The notes below the pieces were generated by a model. That model saw only the letters and a program-made list of their open reading frames with translations. It made no database searches and was not told where the DNA came from. From Numida meleagris (lineage: Eukaryota; Chordata; Aves; Galliformes; Numididae), in assembly GCF_002078875.1 (NCBI RefSeq), contig NC_034409.1, forward strand, positions 64,709,438 through 64,773,437: 64,000 bases of DNA, read 5' to 3'. Of this stretch, positions 47,962 to 60,364 are shown piece after piece. Numbering within the stretch: position 1 is the stretch's first letter; each line of letters opens with the position of its first letter. Both the position numbers and the translations under genes were made by a program.

Positions 47962-49660
47962 ATAAACATCTTCTTAATAGCACTAAAAGTATGTTCAGAA
48001 TCCTTAAAAATTGAGTTGAGTGATTCTTGGGTAAATAGTGTACTTTGGCTTGTGGAACTCCCAAAACAACATTTCATTACTGCACAGTAAACTGATGAGT
48101 TGATTTTCATTTCTTCTTGTAAGCAATTAACCACATAAAACATCTATTCCTTTAACATCTGTTTTATACAAACTTTGGGATGCAGCTTTTCTTTTGAATG
48201 TATAACTATTAAGGGACTAGTACACGATAAAGGCCTCTATGTTTCACGCTAATGCAAATATTAAAGCACAAAAATAGTGTCTTCATATGGCTCAGACTGC
48301 CCTATGGGAGCTTTAAAAATTCTGTCTTTAATTCTTGAGTAATTATGGTGTTAATGACAAGGGGCAAGGGATCTTGAATGGCATATATCTTCTTGATATG
48401 TAAGTGTTTTAACTTCCAATTTTAGGCTGAATTCTGCTCCTCTCATATAAAACTTCTTCCAGAAAATAGAATTTTTTCTGTGTATTTAAACCTTTAACTT
48501 AATGCTTAGCAAAGTTCAGCAAAATCTGAGTTGCAAGACTTAACGCTTGTGGAGGGTATTTATATCCTAAATCCCAATATAAAGATTTTTTTTTAATTAT
48601 TTTTAGGTATTTGTAACAAAATCACAAAATACATATTTAACTGTGGTCTGTACTAGACTTTAATTTCCATGATTTACATTTAAAAATTGAAGACTATATA
48701 CAGAGGAAATTATTAATAATCTCAGAAGTAAAAAAAAATATATGTATTTCTAATGAAAGTAATGGAATTGGGCAGTAATCAACAGTACCTGGTGGAGTAA
48801 CTGAGAGCTGAAGCTTTTCTCCCACTTTAGGTATTGGAAGAAAAATCCGTACTTCCAGATATCCTTTGCCAGAGTTTTAAAAATAAAGCAGAGTATAATC
48901 CTAGAATAACTAAATAATCTTGTAATCGAGGAGTATTTGTTTAAGATTTCGTAAAAACGTGTTCAAATTCCTATCCAGAATCAGAAGAAGGACTTTAAAA
49001 TCTGTCTCCTGCATTCCTGGTGATTACAGTTCTCTTAGGGAGTGTAAGCAGTTTTTATTCACTGCCATTGATCTATTTATACAAACCGGGCTTTTTTTAA
49101 AAACAAAACAAAACCAAAAAAACCCACCTGTAATAAAATATTCTAAGGAACTCTCACACTCCAGGCAAGTACCATTGCCGCAGTACCACTGGGTGCATTA
49201 ATTTTTTTTCTCACCTAAATTTTCATCTCTGATTTGAGAAGTGCTTTGATCAAAGAAGGTAGTCTGTACTTTTAAAACCATTCCTAGCTCTTAATGCTCA
49301 GAATGAGAACCTAAAATAGTCACCATTGGTTCTGCTTATAGACTAAAGCAAAAAGGAAGCATTTAAGATTTGTTATTTGTATGTGGATACAGTGAAGCAT
49401 ATTCAATGGTGCAAATACTTCATTCAAATTCTCATTCACCATCTAATTTACAGAAAGTCTGTCTTGCTTCTCCTAATGAGTTTGGACCTAGGGGTCAGAA
49501 GGCTTATTAAAAAACACTTAGAATGATCACTGTTAATTTTCAAAGCGCAATTCTACTAACAGTAAAAGTCTAGCCAGTGCCCTGCCTGGAATAGCATACA
49601 AGATGAGCAGTATGTACCTTCACGATTTCTGTTGTTCCACCAGTTCAGATGTTCCCCAGC

Positions 49661-49712
49661 AGCAACAACAACAAACCTAACAACAACACCGTTTTGTTAT
49701 TGTTGTTTTTCT
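49661..49712 (+). repeat. (CAA)n tract facing (TTG)n, imperfect inverted repeat
   Basis: AGCAACAACAACAAACC, then AACAACAACACC, then GTTTTGTTATTGTTGTTTTT. The two arms can pair into a hairpin with a short loop. An A-rich run at 49809-49834 and a TTTTA repeat at 49855-49879 follow nearby. Confidence 0.65.
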
Positions 49713-52375
49713 ACTAATATTTAGGATTTAAGACACATACATACCATTTCCTGTAATTCAAGAAAAAAGATGTTGTATACTCACATCCTAGGAGCTTGAT
49801 CACAATAAACAAAAAAAAAAAGAAAAAAAGAAAAAGCCACTACTTAATTCCTATATTTTTATTTTATTTTATTTTTTATTTCTTAGGAAAAAAATTGTTG
49901 TTTTATGATGTGGCAAAGAGGTTGCAGCAAATTAGAAAAAGCAATTGAACTTGTGTTTCCTATTAGCTTTCCCACAATCTAGAAACAAACATCCTATATT
50001 CAAAAATGGCAGAAATTGCAAGTGATGTATTTTTCCCCAAAGTGTCTGAAAGAAACTGAGCTCTGGAAACAAACAATACCAGCATGTCAGATGCAAAGAT
50101 TTTACTGACAATGAAGTAGAAAAAACAGACTTGGAATGAACTTTGAAATTGATTGGTGAGCCAGTCACTTTTAAAGCTTGGGAGAAGAAGGGACACCTTA
50201 ACCCATTTCTGCTAGGGGTCCCTGATGCTCATTCTGCTCACTTAGTGAGAAATATCCTACTGAGAATTCCCAAATGAGACACACTGAGATAAACTAGTGT
50301 TCAAATTTACAATCATTTTAGTTGCTCTGCAGTAAAGCACGAAGTCATATGTTCTTATCGCAAGTGAACATGTGAGATACATTGATACTGAATGATAGGA
50401 AGGTCTTTCTGGATAGTACGTAAGATGTTTGTGTTTAGCTATAAAGTCTTACCCTCACGCCAGGGTCCTTCAAGTTTAATGTCAAGTTTAATGCCAGTTC
50501 TATTAAAAAAAAAAAAAGAGAGACTTGAAGTTTCTTCCATCATTTTAGAGATGAAGGAAGACTCCAGCTGAGCATGTTCCTTGTCATCTGCAATTCTCCT
50601 ACCTCTCAAAATCACACCTCCTTCATTTATCATTTGTAGGCATGTTCTACAAAGTCTTTATGCCTGAACAGTAAATATGAAGCAGACAATAGATTATTTT
50701 TTCCCCAATGAGTCTTGTATCTCTGTATATCCGCAATTTGAATCATTATGGGAAGTGAGAAGGTGGTTTTTAGTGTTTTGTATTTTTAATGTCTGCTTGT
50801 GTTTTATCTGTTACAATGTTCAGCTGCTAGTTATATGACACCTCATATTAGTATCTTTTAGATGGGGGATTTATTAGATTTACACATAAATGAACAATTA
50901 TTAAGTTTCTTCCAGGCTAGTACTATTACGTTTAGTATTTTCAAGTCGAAGTTATGTTGCATCCAGAATGTTTCAGTGACATAAATTAGAAAATAAAAAG
51001 TCAAAATTCATTCATAAATTCTTGTGCTATGGGAAATACTCAGTTCCCAGTTAAAATGTTCTAAAGTTGTCAGAATCTAACCTTTTCAGGAAACTACACA
51101 GCTGTTTGCAGCTGTGTAGGTTGCTGTGGTTTGGATTCAGGAAAACACTCGAGGAGATTCTACATTCATCTTAAGCTAAAAAAAGATGATTTACCATCAA
51201 AAGAATAAGCTCTGCTCTTCCCCTGTTCCCTCCTGGGGATTCTTGCAAGTTCCCTATCATTAAATCTTGTGGACCCATGGCTAAACAGATCAGATTCTAA
51301 AACTGCAAGACCATCCAGAGAGAAACTAATATTTGCATTAATAAATACCCAGTTTTGATGAACTATTTTTTATTTGAGTAAACTTACTTGAAGATCATTC
51401 AGTTTTTTAAGTTCATTCTCATTGCAATTATGATGGAGCCACAAAAGCCATTTTTAATACATCTTGAAAGTTCAAGGTACTGTAATTGCAAGATGTAATT
51501 TATATGAAGAGGTGCTGAGCACTAAAATCTATCAGCCAGAATAGACAAGTCATAATATAGCTATTTGAGTTTGCTTGCAAATTCTGATAGACTTTTGCAC
51601 CTTTAAAATAGTCCCAGAGAATTTCCAAGTAGAGAATAAGTATTTATTAGTGTATTGCAGTGTGTCATTCTAGATAGAACACTCTGGCATCTCTCAGTAG
51701 AACTGTCCCTGGAAAACTTGCAGTTAATATCTTAAAGGGTTGCGGTTTTTTTTTTTTTTTAGTAAACTTGAGTCCAAAGCTTAAAATTATGTTTAAATTG
51801 TTATGGTCAATTTTTCTGATTAAATGCACCATGCTTACTAAGTGCATAATTTTACTAAGTGTAGTTTTGTCAGGGTAAGATGCTTATAGTCTAAGATAAG
51901 GGTTCAGACATAGTTCTGCTACAGACTATAAGTAAGTATTTTTGTAACATCCTGTATATGGATAAAATCATTTTGAAGTGATTTTTATGATCCAAATTAC
52001 TATTAATAATTATATTTATGTACCTTTTGAATTTTTTCTCAGTTTGGGCCGTGGAAATTGTTACAGTTTAGCATGGCCCGTATTGCTTTTGAGTTCTTAC
52101 TATGGGTTTGTTTTGATAGGTGCAATAGAATGCAAGCATTTCAGGGCTAGAGTTACTAACTTAGAAGCAGTCATTTCCACTGGAATTAAAACAAAAGCCG
52201 TGGAATATTTTTCTTGGTCTGAAATTTAGGAGGAGTTCGTCTGTCTCAAAATTGAATTGATTGTGTAACATTGAAAGTTTATCTTGTTGCTAAGAACTGA
52301 AAAGGAGCCATTTGCATTAAACTTACTGAGCTGTAATGTGATCAAAAACACTGTGTTTTTTTGGTGGGTTGTTTT

Positions 52376-52403
52376 TCTCTGTTTGCTTGTTTGTTTGTTT
52401 TTG
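52376..52403 (+). repeat. (GTTT)n microsatellite; CTTT repeat at 52481-52504
   Basis: GTTTGCTTGTTTGTTTGTTTTT is a short GTTT repeat. About 80 bp further on, TTTCTTTCTTTTCTTTCTTTC is a CTTT repeat. Confidence 0.75.
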
Positions 52404-53265
52404 TACAGAAAAGGTCTTGCATCTTTCTGTCTTAGAAGTGAAAAGTGGAAAACACAGCATGTTCCCAGAAATATGCTTTTTTTTTCTTTCTTTTCTTTCT
52501 TTCCTTGAAGGCAATGTGTAATTTATTACTGAACCATTCACTGGACCTTATTTTTCTGTGAGGAGTCCTTGCACATAGACTCCCATGAGAAACTTATAAA
52601 TGAGTTTATTCTCATGCATATAGTGAGAATGATAGTAGTAAAAAAAATATAAAAGTAGCAGTAGGATTGTGGAATGCAGAAATAGAGAGAAGCTCCAGGT
52701 ATATACCACCGCAGAGCATATTGCAGAGACATTAATGGAGCTTACGACTGTGAAGAAAAAATACATCAGGATTTAACATCTGAATCTTGAATTGCTGTGG
52801 ATGCTTCATGTGCCCACAGCTGTTGCCTTTGTGGCTGAAAGAAGCAGGAGGGAAAAGAATAACAGAAACACATTCATCAGCAGGTATCTGCTTCGTGCAA
52901 ACACGCAGTTACAGCCAGTTTGTTTCGTACTTCATTTGTCGGCTTTTTAATTAGCTCAGTCTCTATATGGAGGTTTAATTAGGGTATAGAAAACTGTAAC
53001 TGCTCAGAACTATTGATATAGCAGTGACAGCTCAGTATGTGGGGTGAGAAGCGTCTCTTTGTTCCTGATAGAGCAAAACAATTTGAAAAAGTTGTGCCAC
53101 AAGGCAGGAACCGAACAGGCCAGAGACTGTTACTGACTGGATTTTCTAAAACAGTTAATCCAAACAGGTGAAAGGCATCCATTTTAGCATGCTGTGTTGG
53201 AAAAAAATGTTTTGTGCTGAAATGTTGCAGTGAAAGTCAGTCTCCGACTTTTTTTAGAAACTCCC

Positions 53266-53770
53266 TTTAAATACTGGAAGAATGCAGTGAGGTCTTCCTG
53301 GAGTCTTTTCTTCTCCCACCTGAACAAGCCCAGCTCCCTCAGCCTTTCTTTATGGGAGAGGTGCTCCAGCTCATTGAGCATCTTGGTGGCCCTCCTCTGG
53401 ACCCGATCCAACAGCTCCGTGTCTTTCTTGTGCTGGGGGCCCCAGGCCTGGAGGCAGTACTGCAGGTGGGGCCTCACGAGGGCAGGGTAGAAGGAGGCAA
53501 TCACCTCCCTCAATAGTGATAGAACAAGAGGGAATGGCTTTAAACTAAAAGAATAAATATTTAAGTTAGGAAGAAGTTCTTTACTAAGAGGGTGTTGATG
53601 CTCTGGCACAGGCTGCCCAGAGAAGCTGTGGATGTCCCATCTCTGGAGGTGCTCAGGGCCAGGTTGGATGGGGCCCTGGGCAGCCTGATCTAGTGAGTGG
53701 CAACCCTGCCCGTGGCAGGGGATAGAATTGGGTCCCTCTCAGCCAAAACCATCGTGTGATTCTATGAGTT
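53266..53770 (+). mobile_element. CR1 LINE with 5' inversion
   Basis: Two adjoining CR1 segments in opposite orientation. 53266-53512 is antisense and encodes, on the minus strand, [19 protein letters not shown] through to FQYLKG. 53513-53770 is sense, from AGTGATAGAACAAGAGGGAA through the 3' UTR to the tail GTGTGATTCTATGAG. In intact CR1 the first block lies just upstream of the second. This is the layout left by twin-primed reverse transcription: inverted 5' block, then sense 3' block, with a small loss at the joint. The open frame crossing the joint is an artefact. Confidence 0.85.
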
Positions 53771-56700
53771 TTCAATTTAGAAATTGCATAAGAATTGATT
53801 ATCTTTTTGTACTGTTTCCTCTTTTAAGTTTGCTAGTATCTCAGAATTTCAGTTTTCCAGTGGGCAACGCAGTAGGGAGTTTTAGCAGCATTACCTCCAG
53901 ATGAATTACATTATGAAATTGCTGCTCCATTTAAAGGGGTCAAAAAGACATTTTCAGAATAACTAGGGAGCAGAGTAGAATAGTCTTAGTTTGATAAGCG
54001 AAGTGTTCTGTGACTGTCAGCTGACTTGGAGTCTGATCATGAGTAGCTCCAGAGCATAGACAGTACACATCTAACGCAATTGCACATTTATTTTTCTTTA
54101 AGATTGCAGACAAACCACAGGGATGTTACCAGAAATGATCAAATCAGAATGAAAACCAAGAGTCAGCCCCCAAACTCTTGTAATTTCTTGCTTGTTATGC
54201 ATCACAACTAGAAAAAGCAGATTTTAAACTGAAAGGGCCACAGAACATCTAGGAAACTGCTTAAGTTTAGAAATAGGTAATGTAGTGCTACCTGTTAGAC
54301 AGAAAAAGTGCAGCCACTGAGTTTTCCGTATGCTTACTTCATTAAGTTTCTTAGTTCTCACGAAGTATCCCAGTAAAGTTCCCAGTTTTACACATCTCAA
54401 TCTTTTCTTAAAGGAAATAATGATAAATCACATTTTGTTTCATATGGAAACAGCCAAGCTCCCTACAGGCGTCACATTATGGTGTTAATGATCCAGAATT
54501 CACAAGATTTCTAGTTTACCTTTTGGAGGACAGATTTTGTGAGTATTGTAGAGGAAGGATGTGAAAAGGGAACTCATTGCTCTGTCTTGGAACAGGCTTG
54601 GGCACAGCTGTGCTGGGAGTGTACTTCTGATCCAGACTGGCCTCAGCAGTGCCTTCTGCCTCCCTTGTTCCACCAAGGATTTTGATTGCCCCAAAACTGC
54701 AGGTCAGTGATATTTTATGCTTGTCTAATTCATGTGAAGTTTTTTTATGATGATTTTTGTTTGTCATAAGACCATCACTTATAAGACAAGCGCTATCCAG
54801 AGCGTCATCCTGTTTCTGTTAAAGTCAACATGCTATTTTGCTATTGCTTTTCAACAGTAGTAGGATTGATGACTGAAATTGAGCAGCTGCTGAAAGGTTA
54901 GTCTTAAAGTAGAATTGTGGTCAGAAAATCAAAGTGACCCTGTCAAGCTGACGTGCTGGGAGCACTGCATTTATTTTTTTCTCAGTGACTTCCAGACCAA
55001 ATCCGATCAGTTTACAAGTCAGAAGTTTTTTACTGACTTCCAGAACTGCAAAGTCAGCCTTAGTCTTAAAAATCCAAACTGTTACTTCTTCTTCAATCTG
55101 CAAAAGATTCTTCTGCGTTTAGAACTCAGCTGACATGTCACTGAGGCATGGCTGAGTACAGCCTGCCTTCCTATGTCTGTCCTAGCTCTAGAGGGAGAAA
55201 GCTGCCAGAGTTAAAATTTATTTGTTAGGATAGTAAACAGATGTGATTTGCAGAGATAAGGAGAAAGATATACAGGGGAAGCAGGAGCCATTTTTATGTC
55301 TTTCTTGTAGTTTTACCTAGACTTTAATCCTTCACTTCTGCCATGGTAGCTATTTAGTGTTTCTAGTTAGATTTTGTTTGGCACTACAGGCTCTAAAATG
55401 CCTTCATTGTGAAATACATCTTCCAAAATTGTTTAAATTTTCTGATAAAAATCATGATTTCCAGATCAGTTTACAACTTCAGAAACCACACCTGAAGGAA
55501 ATGGCTCCTCTCATATCATGCAATTCCTTGTTTACTCTCAAGGATTAACTGAGTCACATAGGAATTTGAATGGAAGAACTAATTGACTCTAATATTGTTA
55601 TTGAAAAAGTGTTAACATCATAAAAATCTCAGAGGGGGATTCTGCAGATGTAGGTTTATCTTACCTGTACCATACTCTGACCTCAGTATCCTGATGTGGC
55701 TCCTTGGGCAACACATACCTCATCTGACCTTAAATTGCTCACTTGTTTAATATACGCTGTTGTTAAAATGTATGCTCTCTGCCAGTGTTAAGACCAAAGC
55801 TCTTCCCTCCCATTACAAGTACACCAAGCTCAAGAGGCTTTGTTTAAAGTTTCATAGCACTTAAGACAGTCCGCAGCAGAACATTGTCTTCCTAATATAG
55901 GGATAAACTGGGACGATCATTTCATAGTTCAAAAAGTGAAATAATTTCCACTCGGGTCTTGCAATGTGTAGAGGCTGTTCCTCTGGATCTTTATTTTGTT
56001 GGGTTTTGCAAAGACAAGTAGTCATTCCAGGGGCTGAAATGTGTGTATGCCTGCTTGTTTATGATGAAGTGCATATGGCAGATGCACATTTTTAAGGCAT
56101 GTGCCAATTTCTACCATTCTTTATAGCATACATATTGCGTTGATTAAAACTCTGTGGATCTCTTGTTTGCTGGCTGTAACAATAGCTATTTTTAAGGGTG
56201 GACAAATGTTAAAGATTCTTCTGAAGTGTGAGCACGCATTAGCTGAATTCCTTGGATGCTAGAAAAACTTGTCAGAATTTTACTGTGGCTTTCTCTACGT
56301 CAGTTTTTTGTTCCTCAAATTAACTCCTGATGAAAGTGTTGTTCCTCCCCTCTGCCCCCAAAAAGTGATTCCCTTCATCTATGGATTTCAGAACTGTTTA
56401 CCCTCACTGGCAAAAGAGCTCCCCAAATCTTTCATACAGGATAATTTTCCAAAGACTCCCTCATAACAGGATGTTTTTGTGCTTAAGCATGTTGATTTGT
56501 GTTCTTTCACTTTGTCAAAGAAAATCAGTGTATGTTTGTACATAAGTAAAAACTTTAACTTTGAGGTGTGTTGTACAAAAATTATGTATGTTTTGTATGC
56601 TGTTATAGGAATGGACAAGTCATATTACATGATTAGAAAACATTATGCTTTGAGTTGTCCTGAAAAAAATTCCTTCCTTCAGCAGTTTGGAATGTCTCTT

Positions 56701-59700
56701 CTTATAGGCTGCTGCTAACCCAATTTCATTTGGCAAGATGTTTTTCTAAGTGGGGACACTGAGGACATTACGGGCTCATGAGTTTCCTGCCAAAATTATT
56801 TGTTTATGACCAGAGACATTTCACCAATAAAAATGAGGCATCATAGTTAGCAGTAGAGATCGTCACTCTTAAGTTTTTGTTGTCTTTTGATTTGGCTTTG
56901 TTTTTCAGGGAGAGAAGTCTAAGAAGCTGGTATTGTTTTGTTATTCCATTAATGTCATGTCTTTCTTTCTCGTAATACTTATATACTTCATTTGTGATTG
57001 TTAGGAATGCTGATAAGTCATATTCATTTATTTGTAATATATGCTTTGTAACAGCACTATAACACTAAACGGAGGAGTTCACTCAATTTTTAGTTCCCTG
57101 CTATTCTGAATCATGGTTATCTTCCAAACTCACATACTAATCATATAATAGAATCTGAAAAAAAAAGTATGTGAGTAAATACATAAAGTCATGGCTAGTA
57201 GAGATACTTTATGATGCAGCATTTTTTTTTAATGAAATGCATTATTTAGGCTTTCAAATTTATAGTGATAAAAAATGCCCAAAAGGTGTTAGTTTGCTTA
57301 ACTTTTAGTTATAATGTTACAAAAGCAAAAACTTTTAAAAAATGCCAAAGGCTTGTATGGTATTATGCTTTGAATATCTAATACTTCATAGTTCAGTAGG
57401 AAATATCTTATTTTCTTACTACAATACTCTATAAAACACAGCTTGGACAAAGTCAATGGTAGTTTTCATCTTTGCTCTTATTCTCATGTGGCATTCAGTG
57501 GTTTGCACGGCTATCAAAATCAATTGGATCTGTAGCTGTTTAGTACCAGTTATAAGAGAGCTTTAATAACTTCATGTCATTTAGAACTAGAGAGGGTCCT
57601 TTGGTTTGTATAATCTGATCTACATGTAATTTATAAATCATGCTCTAGTTCCCTCATTTTGACATTGTTATTTGTCCCGTTAGGTCCCATGACTTCTGCT
57701 AACCTTAGCTTTAGTCAATCAAAGCTATTTATTTCTTCCAGAAAGCCTTTCAGCATTGGTTTTGAGACAGTCAGAAATGGAGATCTTCTTCTTATTTGAG
57801 TAGCTATTTCAATTAAGTACATCTCCTTAGCAGTTGACTAATAATTAGGCTTTCAGTTTGAAATTGAGTTCAGCTTCCAGTGATTGATTCTTCTGAGGGT
57901 TTTGGATGCATCACTGTTAGCATGTCAGTTAACATCAGGAGTGGATTTTGAAGCAAGCTTGTTTTGTTTGTTTCCTCCCTCCCCCAGCCCTTCCTTTCTC
58001 CCGAACACTTTGTGCTGTGACTGGCATCAGAGCATGTCCTGTAGTCTATGAGCAGATTCCTTTCCAATGAGACAGGACCAGAAGATGCATTCCAGAAGTG
58101 TGGCTAATATGCTCCAGCTTCAGAGAGGTGCTTGGGCCATAAAAGCACCTTGTGGCTGCTCTGAGACATTCCTTCTTCCGCAAACCTGTGAAGGATGGGA
58201 ATGGGGTCCTCAACACCCTCCAGAGCCTTTCCTAGTGGGCCGCCCTGCCTGTTCATGTAAACAAAGTCTCTGAGAAAGATTGCTTTAATACACAGGAACT
58301 TCCATCTGTGAACTGTTTATATGGTGTGTAGTAGCAGGATGATGCTCTTCTAGATAATCTGAGAATACTTGACTTCTAGTAAAAGATACTGGCTTTAGTT
58401 CATGGTTCTTCTGAGTAGAATTCTTGCTTTTAAATTATTGAAGTTATTCTAATGCAATAGTCTTTGAATGTCTCTTAGAAAACAGATTTTAAACATAGTC
58501 TTCTATGCTTATGCTTTTTTTAGAAAGACTCTTTTTTTTAAAAAAGTGATGTTTGCTCAACTGGAGTATCACAGGGCACTGAATCAAATGTGATATGGAA
58601 GTAAATAATATTCAATTTAAATCTGGTTGTATAAACCACAATGAAATCAGATTTGGTTTATTTTTATGTCAGTGTATTCTTGTATGACAAGAACATAGCT
58701 ATTGCCTATTATTTGTTTATTGACTTTCTCCCATCATTTTCTCCAGGACTGAAATTCAGCCAAGCATGATAGGTTTTCTTTTTAGTGTTGGATCAAGGCT
58801 ATTCTTCTGGAATATAGGTAGACTTTTAGCTTTCTTCCAGTCATATAAAATTGTATTAGAATTGGATACATAAATTGTATTAGGATTGGATGTAGGTAGT
58901 CCAGAGAAATCCATCTGCTAAGTATATTTCAAATATATGTCTGTGGGTTATCTGAGTGTACTAATTTTAAAAATGTTTCTTTCTTGTAGATGTTGTTTAG
59001 CATCCTCCTTAGTTACTAATGGACTGGAAAGTGCTTCATCATCCTGTTGTGATACTAACATGACATCCTGCTTCTTTCCAAGCATAGAAGAAAAATGTAC
59101 CGAACCTTTAGCCTTTTCTACTTCATTAAAAATGTTCCTGTCTTCACACAGGAATTTGTATATTGCTAGGATTTTTATTTTTTTTCTCCTGGAGTTTACA
59201 TTTGTCAGATAAATTATAGCTGCAGAAGCATAAATGTGAAGAGGCCTGAATTACAATTCCTGACTCTTCCAGAAGCTCGTAGGTGGCCTGAGACAGTTAA
59301 AAGTCAGGTTCTTGAAGGCTTTTAAGTTGCTACAGATTGAGGGGTCTACATCCTTGCATTGAATTTTCTTCATTTTTTTTTCAGTGTCATTTGAAAAAAT
59401 AAATCTTCTGCCATTTTCAATAAATAAAAGCAGCAGTATATTGTTAAGGGGGAGTGGGGACAATGAAACACTATGATGACAACTTTAGTAATAAGTGATT
59501 GTATTTAATAGAGCATACTTAATAAAACTTGTGTTTGTTGGTATTACAAGTAGGGGGATCGGCAGTCTAAGCTACTAATGGAGTAATGGTGCTGTTGTAC
59601 TGAACACAAACTGTGCAGGCTACCTTGTTTATCTGCCCATATAAATGTGTGGTGCACATTCTGTATACTTATCTTAGACGTCTATCTAAATCTTAGCAGA

Positions 59701-60013
59701 TGCTTATGGATGAGTGAACTCCAATTAATTATTCAAACAAGTTCCACTTCAGAGTAACAATGCCTTGTTATTTATTTTAGTTAAATGGGCAACAAACACC
59801 CTGTTCTCTCCTAAAAGCTTTAGAGGACTTTATTTCTGTATTTTAATCTGTACAGGTCCTGGTTTTGAAGAAATACTGCAAACTGTGAGCCTATTCTATT
59901 TATATCTGGCATTTTTTTCTGCAATTAACAAAATTACCCCTACCTCCTTTTTAAATACAACTCGGCTACTTCCTCTGTATTGTTCTTCCATGAAGAATAT
60001 TCTTGACTTCATT
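53771..60013. other. Intergenic, nothing recognised
   Basis: AT-rich, no recognisable transposon or exon. A T-A homopolymer tract lies at about 58530-58545. Confidence 0.55.
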
Positions 60014-60364
60014 GGCATTCAATAATATTGAGGTATGTTGCTAATTATTCCCAGCATGAATGGCTGTTTATAGTTGCAATTTATCATGAATGCTTAAGAT
60101 TTGTTAATGATTTTTTTACTTTTACTTTTTTACTTTTTTTTTTTTTTTTTAAGTCAGGGGGGGGCAAATAAGGGCATTCAATAATATTGAGGTATGTTGC
60201 TAATTATTCCCAGCATGAATGGCTGTTTATAGTTGCAATTTATCATGAATGCTTAAGATTTGTTAATNATGAATGGCTGTTTATAGTTGCAATTTATCAT
60301 GAATGCTTAAGATTTGTTAATGATTTTTTTACTTTTACTTTTTTACTTTTTTTTTTTTTTTTTG
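60014..60364 (+). repeat. Local direct triplication around a single N, probable assembly artefact
   Basis: The stretch beginning GGCATTCAATAATATTGAGG at 60014 starts again at 60173. After the only N in the window (60268), the part beginning ATGAATGGCTGTTTATAG appears a third time at 60269. The copies look identical except for homopolymer T and G run lengths (T17-18 followed by G8-11). Identical copies, a lone N and unstable homopolymers point to a badly joined gap rather than biology. Confidence 0.8.

Larger units (their letters stand above)
43627..53265. other. Upstream intergenic region of RERGL
   Basis: After the CpG island ends the sequence is AT-rich again. Microsatellites lie at 47.9, 49.7 and 52.4 kb. 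No CR1, LTR or exon recognised. Distal regulatory elements may be present but cannot be seen without conservation data. Confidence 0.5.

Noticed and set aside
53184..53609. A 141-codon open frame on the minus strand that looks protein-like.
   Set aside because: It crosses the inversion joint of a CR1 copy. Its centre is RT C-terminus and its ends are antisense of the same element and host DNA, so it is not a gene.
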